From Diphasiastrum complanatum (taxonomy: Eukaryota > Streptophyta > Lycopodiopsida > Lycopodiales > Lycopodiaceae): a stretch of DNA of 64,000 bases. Position 1 is the first letter of the stretch. Every line of letters starts with the position of its first letter. Of the stretch, positions 53,881-64,000 are shown one piece after another. The position numbers and the translations under genes are program-made. The stretch lies in the NCBI GenBank assembly GCA_029204225.1, contig MU832077.1, positions 1-64,000 on the forward strand, in the 5' to 3' direction. The notes beneath the pieces were generated by a model, which searched no databases, was not told where the DNA came from, and saw nothing but the letters and a program-made list of their open reading frames with translations.

Positions 53881-54320
53881 TGTCTAAATTTGTCTGCAAG
53901 GGTGTGCCTATTCTTTGGTGGAAGTGTGCTACACACTGCATTACATTATAGGACCTAGATACGCAGTTATCAACCACAAGCAGTGGAACAATCAATCACA
54001 AGTAATATATGCAACGCATAAATCAATGATGGAAGAACATGAAACTCTTTTGTATTTTGTTTTGCTTAGAATGAGTTGGCAGTGTCTTTCTCGTTGGCAG
54101 CCTGACACTCCTCTTACAACATCTGTATTCTACTACTTGCAGATGGCTTCAAGTAATCATTTTTTCTAATGAATTTGATTTATACTTATGTCCTTCAGGC
54201 GAGACTACAAGACATCTTAACTCATCATTACAAGAGAGGTTTAACCTAAATTCCTAGTTAATTATCTCTCTGGTAACGTTCTTTATTTATGGCTGAGCAT
54301 GACGGTGGCTTCCCCGACCA
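53881..54320 (-). repeat. 5' LTR of the minus-strand copia (start certain, end not)
   Basis: Starts TGTCTAAATTTGTCTGC immediately beside the primer-site complement. The other LTR is not in the window, so the right end near 54300 is a guess. 54321-54770 has no recognised feature. Confidence 0.5.
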
Positions 54321-54779
54321 TTCGTTCTGTTTGACGTCTACATTCAGCTCTTGTTTTTGGGGTCTGATAATTCGGTGTCGATGATTTCCAATCTATCGGC
54401 CCCTTTGGGGAATGCTAGAGAATGGTTGCATGAGTTCACCATCTCCAACAGGAGCACTTGCATGGTGTTTGACTACTATATTGCAAGAATAGGAGGTCAA
54501 TTGCTTATTTAAGTTGCATGGGGATCCTAAGAGAAATATTATCTCCTCATGGGAGAGGGTATATACTATGGAAACTCGCCCATCTCCCTATTGGATTATC
54601 TGATTCTATGAGCCAAGATCCCCTCCTCTCTTGTATTCATTCACCTTGGCTTGGGGGTGAAGTGGGTAGAGTATTGACCAGCCATTTCATGTTGGTTGGG
54701 TGGTTTTGCTCCACAGGTGTCCTTTGCATGTGACAGGATTATTAAAGATCTTCACTTGGTGATCGTTATATGATTCCAT

Positions 54780-55212
54780 TAACTTGCAATGCTTTTTGTG
54801 ATTTACATTTTGCAAGTGACAAGAAGGATAGAAAATCATCAAGTTCCTTTGCAACTTTCATTGGAGAAGGTGTAGTTTTTAGCTATCAAAGAAGCAAGAA
54901 ACAATATCTCTTTCATCAACTGAGGCCAAGTACAAGGCTCTAACAACCACAACCAAGGAGGTGCTTTGGATCAAAAGGTTTCTAGAGGAACTCAAATTGA
55001 TTAGATCAAGTGTCATTCCACCCATTTATAATGACAACATCTCGTCCCAACACCAAACACATAGAAATTGCTCACCATTTTGTAAAGGAGAAAGTCCAAG
55101 CTAAGGAGATCTCGTTGGAATATGCTTCATGTTATGTCCATGACCAGTACATAGAATTCAGTATATTCCTAGTCTTGGATACACGATACTCCAGTGAATC
55201 AAGTTTTTAGTT
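54780..55212 (+). pseudogene. Ty1/copia RNase H fragment
   Basis: Reads NAFCDLHFASDKKDRKSSSS (the SDADxAxDxxDRRST block with the second Asp region eroded), FATFIGEGVVFSYQRSKKQ, LSSTEAKYKAL-like, VLWIKRFLEELKLI and TKHIEIAHHFVKEKVQAKEI. Several frames are needed. It stops near the end of RNase H. Confidence 0.85.
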
Positions 55213-55574
55213 ATGCCACGTCATATTGGACGTGACCCTAAAGTAAATAATATCCTTGTTTCTAGGCTATGTTTTGGTCAAAATTGCTTGGTTTTTCATG
55301 CATTTTGACACAAAATAGATAGTAAGAACTAAAATCCAGCAAGATCAAATCAATTAGATGGTTATAATTCTGTAAATTGGTTTGCATGTGGTAGAGAAAG
55401 AGTTGTATGTCATAAATTTTGACTTTATAGTGAAGAAAAAAATCGGGAAAGAGCTAAAAATCGTGATTTTTGCTTGTGTTTTTACAAAGTTGGATGGTAG
55501 GTGGCTGTAAAACATCATGAAGCCAACAATATTCCGACAATCGTTGTTTCTACCAACGATCTCGTTCAACCAGA

Positions 55575-56727
55575 ATGGATCCATCATCTAGATCATCTCT
55601 CATTGACAAACTCGATGGAGATAACTACCATCTCTGAAAATTCAAGATGAAGGTTATACTTCTAGCCAAAGAACTGTGGGACATCGTTGATGGCACAGAG
55701 CTCAAACCAGAAGGTGATGCAGTCATCATCACCAAGTGAAGACTGAGAGATGGCAAAGCATTTGCCATGATCACCCTCAACATCAAGGATACTCAGATCA
55801 GTCACATACATACTACTCAGACTGCTAAGGATGCATGGGACATCCTAGCAACTCTCTACGACATTAGAGATGTTGCTTCCAAGCTTCATCTGAGGAAGAA
55901 ATTCTTCACCCTCAGAATGTCTAATGCAGATAGTATTTCGAGTCATCTCAACACCTTCAAAAATCTTATGGAGCAGATGACTACAACTGGCTCAGTCATA
56001 GAAGATTCTGATGCACTCATCGTGACTCTAGTATTCATAGAGAACTTGCTTGTATTGGTGATTCCGTCAATCAAAATGAGCTAGTTCAAGTCATTCTCAA
56101 TGGCTTGAGAAGTGAATTTGATAACCTTGTCCAATCCTATGCCATTAAGGAGGAGCTACCAAGTTTGGAGGCTCTCCAAAGTGTGCTAATTTCAGAAGAA
56201 TCAAGACAAGAGTACACGAGTCTACCTGAAGCGCCTACAAAAATTGGGTAATGGCAATTTCTACCCAGGAGCACCTCACTCTATCAAGAGAAATTTTGCT
56301 AATGCTACAGGAGAAAATCAGAAGATCAACATCCTCCTCAGGCTCAGGATCGGACCCTCAAGCTCTATATTCAAAAAATCAGAAGTTTAGATCCAAGTGA
56401 TCTACAAAGTCAGGCTCTACTGACAAGAAGAGCAACATGTAGTCTGGACCAGTTTCCGGTTCAAGATCGAATTCAAGCTCTTCATCATTCCAACTAGTGC
56501 AGAATCTTTTTTGCAGATACTATAAGAGGACTGGCCACGAAATCAAGGACTGCCGAACTTTGAAGTACAACAACGAAAAGAAGAAGAAGTTCCAACAACT
56601 TTCACATAGTGCTACAGCCAGTCACTCAAATCAGCAACAACAACAAGAAGATGAAGCAGCTTTCATGACCGAAGGTGAATCAAAGTCTTTTGAAGTTGTC
56701 CTTGAAGTTAGAGTGTTGTGCTTTTAG
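55575..56727 (+). pseudogene. Ty1/copia gag with altered zinc knuckle
   Basis: DPSSRSSLIDKLDGDNYHL, then a stop where Trp is expected, KFKMKVILLAKELWDIVDGT, LNIKDTQISHIHTTQTAKDA, WDILATLYDIRD and later EELPSLEALQSVLISEE form the UBN2-type gag in three frames. The knuckle at about 56510-56550 is CRYYKRTGHEIKDC, with Tyr in place of the second Cys. Downstream is a Gln-rich tail. Similar overall to the gag of element C at 37646-38330. Confidence 0.88.
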
Positions 56728-57177
56728 TTTCTTTCTATGTTCTATTATGGTGGTCTCCCATCTAATAGAATTAGAATGATCCTAAAATGCATTGATTGTG
56801 TTTAGTTAGATAAGCCTACTTTTTGAAGACAAATTTAAACTTTGCCTACTTTGACTATGATTTGGAAGTCATTTGTCTATAGTTTTGGAATTGTAGTTTA
56901 TTATTGTTTGGAAATTCTAGTGATTATTGCCAAGAATTGGACACAAAATTATGCAAACTATATTCATGATTTGAGACATTTTAGACCAAATTCAATCCAA
57001 ATTAAAAATCCAATTTAATAATGAATTTATGTTATGATCTTGTAAAGACCAAATTGCACATGATTTAAGGACCTCATGCCACACCTTCCATGAATCATTT
57101 TTTTTAAAATATTCGAATTATGCCTTTCGTTCTTTGGAGAGTCATGTTTTCAAGGATCCATGTCGTCCATCGAATTG
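56728..57177. other. unassigned DNA sharing words with 58060-58320
   Basis: TATATTCATGATTTGAGAC and a TTTGGAATTGT...GACTATTGCC-like block occur here (about 56883-56985) and again at 58066-58310, in swapped order. This indicates an old dispersed repeat. Confidence 0.45.
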
Positions 57178-57330
57178 CGTTGTATGGGTAGGGTTGTTGA
57201 CTGCGACCGGCAAGTCCTAGCCTCAAATTCCAACTGTTGCGCAGTGACATCTTAGGAGCTTGCTCCTCACTTGGTGTGCCCAGATGATGTTGCCAGACTG
57301 TATATGTTGTATAGGTAGAAGCAGAGGAAT
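57178..57330 (+). mobile_element. SINE-like unit, copy 2
   Basis: TGTATGGGTAGGGTTGTTGA (57181-57200), a B-box-like GCCTCAAATTCC at 57220-57231 and GACATCTTAGGAGCTTG repeat the block order of copy 1 at 20629-20785 with substitutions. Confidence 0.5.
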
Positions 57331-57736
57331 GGAAGAGATCAAAATCCCAGAGAAAGATTCTCTTCCTTCTTTGTTAAAATGGAAGTTTTTTCTTATGCTT
57401 TCTTGATGGTGGTTTCATGAAGCTTAATACTAATTTCTTGTGAATAAAGTCTTAATATCTTCACAAGAATATTTTAAATAAATGTATGGATTTATCTTCC
57501 ATTTGATGTGAAAGTGAAGAGATGTGAAAAGATTAATCTATTGTCAATTACTTTGTAGAGTTTGGACACCATTGAATGAACTAGATAACCCGAGTTGTGC
57601 TCTAGTTAAAAAACATTCTTTTCAAATCCTTTGGGATAGTCAGGAAAAATTTATTTGGCTTACTCGAGCAGAGCTGTGTTGGAGCCATACCCAGAGGCAT
57701 TGCTCGAGGTAATCAAATATAGTTTCATCACTAAAC

Positions 57737-57858
<122 letters not shown>

Positions 57859-58644
57859 CATACTCGTTGATCTAAAGTAGCAGTGTACTAATTTTGTTTT
57901 GTTATAGAGAATGGTTTGTGTTAGCTTGCAAGCAGAGATCTGCAACAACGGTTCGCTAGGTTTTTGGTTTATAGAGAATTTTTTTTAGCCAGACGTCTGA
58001 TGTAGAGAAAAGCAATGGTGGTCGCAAAAAAATGAAATAATTAGAGTCAATGACTAGTTTTCTTAAGACTATATTCATGATTTGAGACTTCTTAAGACCA
58101 AATATATCTAAGTTAGGAATCTGCTTAAGTAGTTTGAATTTGTTTCATTTACTATTAAAATAGCCAAATGTTATCCAAGTTAGATACCTTGGTGGATAAA
58201 GCTGTGAACCACTTTATTTTGATTATTATTCGAGTCTTTATATGCCTATAGATTTGGAATTGTGCTTAGTATTTGTTTAAAAAATTTAATGACTATTGCC
58301 AATGACCAACATAAATCACGAAGGCCAAAATTTTCACTAGGTTCATGATCACACCTAATTGAACACCCAAAAATGACAGCTTGCATGGTCTTTCTCAAAC
58401 TAGTGGTCTCATTTAATTAGTCAAGTGTATTTTAACACATTTGTATATTTATCAAACCCAACACAAATTAATATTATTCTAACAAAGTATATAAGAGTTT
58501 AAGAGTTTGAGTAAGTGCTAACACTCTAGCACTTGAGCTTTGATTAAGTGAGCTCAGCCTTAATCTTGACTCGTGAAGGGGGCCTAGGCAAAATCCCTCT
58601 CTCTCTCTTTGTACAATTTTGCTTCTGGAAAATCACGATGGCTT

Positions 58645-58915
58645 TACAATTTTTGCTTTGGGAAAATGCGATTTGGGAAAGATTAGATAGGGCTTTCCAA
58701 GTTCTCCTTTTAGGAAAATGAGATTTAGAGAAAACCAGATCGGACTACGTTTTGCTCCCCAAAACGTGGTTTGAAAAAAAAAAAATGAGATAGGGCCTCG
58801 AAAAAAAATAAACGAGACATGGCTTTGGAAAAAAAGAGGGCTCTTAGAAAAACGAGATAGGGTTTTGGAAAAAAAAAACGAGATAGGGCTTTGAAAAACA
58901 AAAAACGCCATCTTT
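58645..58915. repeat. degenerate GAAAAACGAGATAGGGCTTTG tandem repeat
   Basis: Six or more imperfect units of about 30-40 bp, alternating an A-run with CGAGATAGGGCTTTGG. The long minus-strand frame (58633-59094), rich in Phe and Ser, is a by-product of this and the next repeat. Confidence 0.75.
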
Positions 58916-58918
58916 GTG

Positions 58919-59062
58919 ATGGCTTGTTGATGCATGTGAAGAGCAGGGAGAGCGAGGGAATAGCTGAAAAATTTGTTGATGCGTGTGATGGCTTGTCGAT
59001 GCATGTGAAGAGCAGGGAGAGCGAGGGAGTGTGAAGAGCAGGGAGAGCGAGGATGACTGACC
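58919..59062. repeat. short tandem duplication (GTGAAGAGCAGGGAGAGCGAG)
   Basis: GATGGCTTGTTGATGCATGT followed by GAAGAGCAGGGAGAGCGAGG occurs twice (58919 and 58988), with a third partial copy from 59029. The near identity of the copies points to a recent duplication. Confidence 0.85.
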
Positions 59063-61829
<2,767 letters not shown>

Positions 61830-64000
61830 CTACTTGGGTCTATAGGATTTTTTCGCCATTTTTTTTTCCCAACAATTTCTATATTGCTCAAAGAGAGTCT
61901 TCCTTCGCTTTGAAATTGGTTCCCACCAATCCACTAAAACCTTCATGGAGTGCTCATTATTTTTGTCCTTGATTATTGAACTTGCTAACCAAACTGGACA
62001 TTCTTTTTCATCATATGGTCTTATTAGTAGAAACATACCAATGTCAACATCCATATGTGGTCGAAACTCTTCTCGTGGTCTTGCATGTCTAGGCCCACAG
62101 TAGTGTTCCTCCTCAATATCATCAACGATGTTCTCTCCATCACAACTAATCTCAGGTATTAGAGAAGCTTTCCATAATGTTTTTGGCCAAAATCCTTCTT
62201 GCAATTGTTGATTGTGTAAATAGGGGATTTGCAGTTTTTCTATCACAGCTTCCCAATACTCAATGATAGGTTGTATATTTTTCCAAAACGACGACTCTGG
62301 TTTTGATGTTTGCTTTTCTTTTCTCCAGTAGTCAACGAATTTTTTTAAACCTTGCATTACCAATTCAACATCCTTTATGTGTGATGTTGGGGATAATACC
62401 TTTGGCTCGCCTTCTGGAAGAATGGCTTTTCTATCTTGTCCCTTTTTCCACATTGCGATTCCTTCCATAGGTAGCCATTCCTCATTTGTGGGGTGCATTT
62501 TGTAGTGCATGACTGGAAATTCGTTGTTGATGCTAAATCGAAATTGCAATGGTTTATGATGTCCTATCAATTCGGTTGAACCCCCTGGAATGTAGCCATT
62601 AACAAAGCTCTTAAGGTCGAGAATTTCACGTATGAGATAAGGTATTGGAGTAATTGTGCTTTCACATGTTTGAAAAATGTCTAGTAATTGTGGCAAGGTA
62701 AACACATTGCCTCGTCTCAAATTCTCTGACAAATGTCCAAATAAAGCATCAATGTCCTCCTGTGTATGTCCCACCATGAGAAAATTTACTATTATTTCCT
62801 CGAAAATACCCTTGGCTACAAGCAAAGATATAAAACTAAATAACCAACGATTTCTATTGTCTTTCCCAGAGTTATCCATTTGCAAAAATAATTTTCGAGG
62901 TAGTGATTTGAATGTGTGGCCAGTAGATATGGATGGATAGAGAGGGGAAGACCTTGATTTAGGATTTGGAGCTAAAATTTGTATGTTATTGATCGTCTTT
63001 TGTGAAAGTAATGATGTGAATAAGTTCTCTCTTGTTTCTAGGTGTAGGTTTTGGAGATCACCCATGCATTTCCCATCGAATAGCTCAAGATCCCTCAAGC
63101 ATTTTGCCATGGAACCTATTGTGAAGTTAGAATCACCTTTCCAAAGTCCAAGCGCAAAATGACCATATCCTTTTGGACCATGTCCATGTGTTAGCATTCC
63201 TGTTAAAGAGATAGGCAATGGAAATGCTTGGGCTGTTGCCTTTGGCTCAGGAAATAATCTTGGTATACACGTCTTTTTTTGATCCATTTTATCATGAATT
63301 ATGCACAAGTACTCTTCTGGCATTGTACATGATAGCGCATGATTGCGATAATACTCACTACGACATTGTCTTTGCAATTTGTTGTGCTCATCCCTCTCTT
63401 TCATGTATTGTGCTCTTATAGCTTGAACCTTTGTAGACATCAGCTTCATTTTGATTGTTGTACAAAAGTCACATTTGGAAAATCCATTGTTTTTTGCTAT
63501 CTGCACCTCTTTGAGTTCTTTATTCCACATCCTATTAAATGTCGCTTGAAATACTCCTTTTATGCGTGCCATTCTCAAGTTTTGATTTACTTCTTGCAGG
63601 ACATCCTTTTGTTTGTAAATACTTGGTAGCATGTATTGTGTTTCTCGTCTTCCCTCAATAGTTGTTCGACTTTTGTTGGGAATTCGATCAGCCGTTGTTT
63701 TTACAAAATGCCATATTGTTTCCTTTGCTGCAGTGACGTGTTGAGATGCCTTCATTTCCATGTATGCCTTTCACACAACTTGAAAGCCATGCTCGTTTGT
63801 ATCGATGAAATGTGGCTCTTGAAATTCCATAGATTCTATACCATGCTTTTTGACAAACTTCAATGCCGTCATGCATTAGCGTAGTACTACCTCTGGGAGA
63901 CAATGACATTGCATCCCATATGAAGCTGAGTCTGTCTGAAAATGGTTGACCCCAATATTCTACGCGTGTCTTTAAAACCACATCACCTCTTGCCAATTGA
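61830..64000 (-). pseudogene. DUF7869-like protein (candidate transposase), frameshifted and cut by the window edge
   Basis: The main frame (61830-63761) is 643 codons. A second minus frame (63688 to beyond 63996) supplies the upstream part, GIEVCQKAWYRIYGISRATF and HRYKRAW, typical of proteins with this domain. HGN follows in the upstream frame and the main frame takes over within about 20 bases, so one small indel near 63745-63765 separates them. In the main frame: CDFC (97-100, possible metal site), CIIHDKMDQKKTCIPRLF (153-170), HGHG (192-195), LFLQMDNSGKDNRNRWLFSF (291-310), MVGHTQEDIDALFGHLSENL (329-348), and a C-terminal WLASSIIKD...VDWWEP block like the tail of related proteins. D157, D296 and D336 or D338 sit where an RNase H-like nuclease would place its acidic residues; that is inference. 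These proteins are multicopy in several eukaryotes and are suspected to be transposon-derived. Confidence 0.7.

Overview
This window looks like nuclear DNA from a large, repeat-rich land-plant genome. The evidence is a plant-type serine carboxypeptidase-like gene split into ten GT-AG exons, Ty1/copia elements with initiator-Met-tRNA-type primer sites (TGGTATCAGAG), a Ty3/gypsy chromovirus fragment, very long (CT)n microsatellites and AT-rich intergenic DNA. The species cannot be named from the sequence. A seed-free plant such as a fern is my low-confidence lean, partly because of the DUF7869-like protein at the right edge.

Layout. 0-9.4 kb: nested and broken copia elements. They include one very young compact LTR element (1477-3874, two 701-bp LTRs with only two differences seen) sitting in a minus-strand copia pol, and a plus-strand copia (6890-9385) sitting in another minus-strand copia. 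9.5-13.2 kb: a non-coding LTR element with a gypsy-type primer site, (CT)n tracts in both LTRs and an internal ~140-bp minisatellite. 14-15.4 kb: an unidentified minus ORF and a chromovirus integrase plus chromodomain. 15.4-20.9 kb: mostly unassigned DNA with a ~72-bp minisatellite and a SINE-like unit. 20.9-26.7 kb: the only clearly intact host gene, a secreted or vacuolar serine carboxypeptidase-like protein of the SCPL45 type (467 residues, Ser/Asp/His triad present). 28.6-41.9 kb: at least three levels of nested copia elements, mostly on the minus strand. 42-50.5 kb: AT-rich DNA with an orphan 200-residue coiled-coil ORF, a putative LTR carrying (GT)n(GA)n, a T-rich block, and an unusual tandem array of imperfect hairpins (47.48-47.96 kb). 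50.5-51.7 kb: a hAT-like element with perfect 8-bp target duplications, inserted in a second inverted-repeat element. 52.7-56.7 kb: more copia fragments. 57-61.8 kb: a second SINE-like unit, microsatellites, short tandem repeats and unassigned DNA. 61.8-64 kb: a long minus-strand DUF7869-like protein with a frameshift near its N-terminal part, running off the window.

Nothing here works as an operon. Most coding sequence belongs to mobile elements, nearly all decayed, and the carboxypeptidase gene is an island among them. The observations I would follow first are the hairpin array with paired arm changes, the DUF7869-like candidate transposase, the young compact LTR element, the nested hAT-like element rich in GGTTCGAACC palindromes, and the orphan coiled-coil ORF. 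All alignments were done by eye; coordinates of decayed fragments are good to roughly 10-30 bases.
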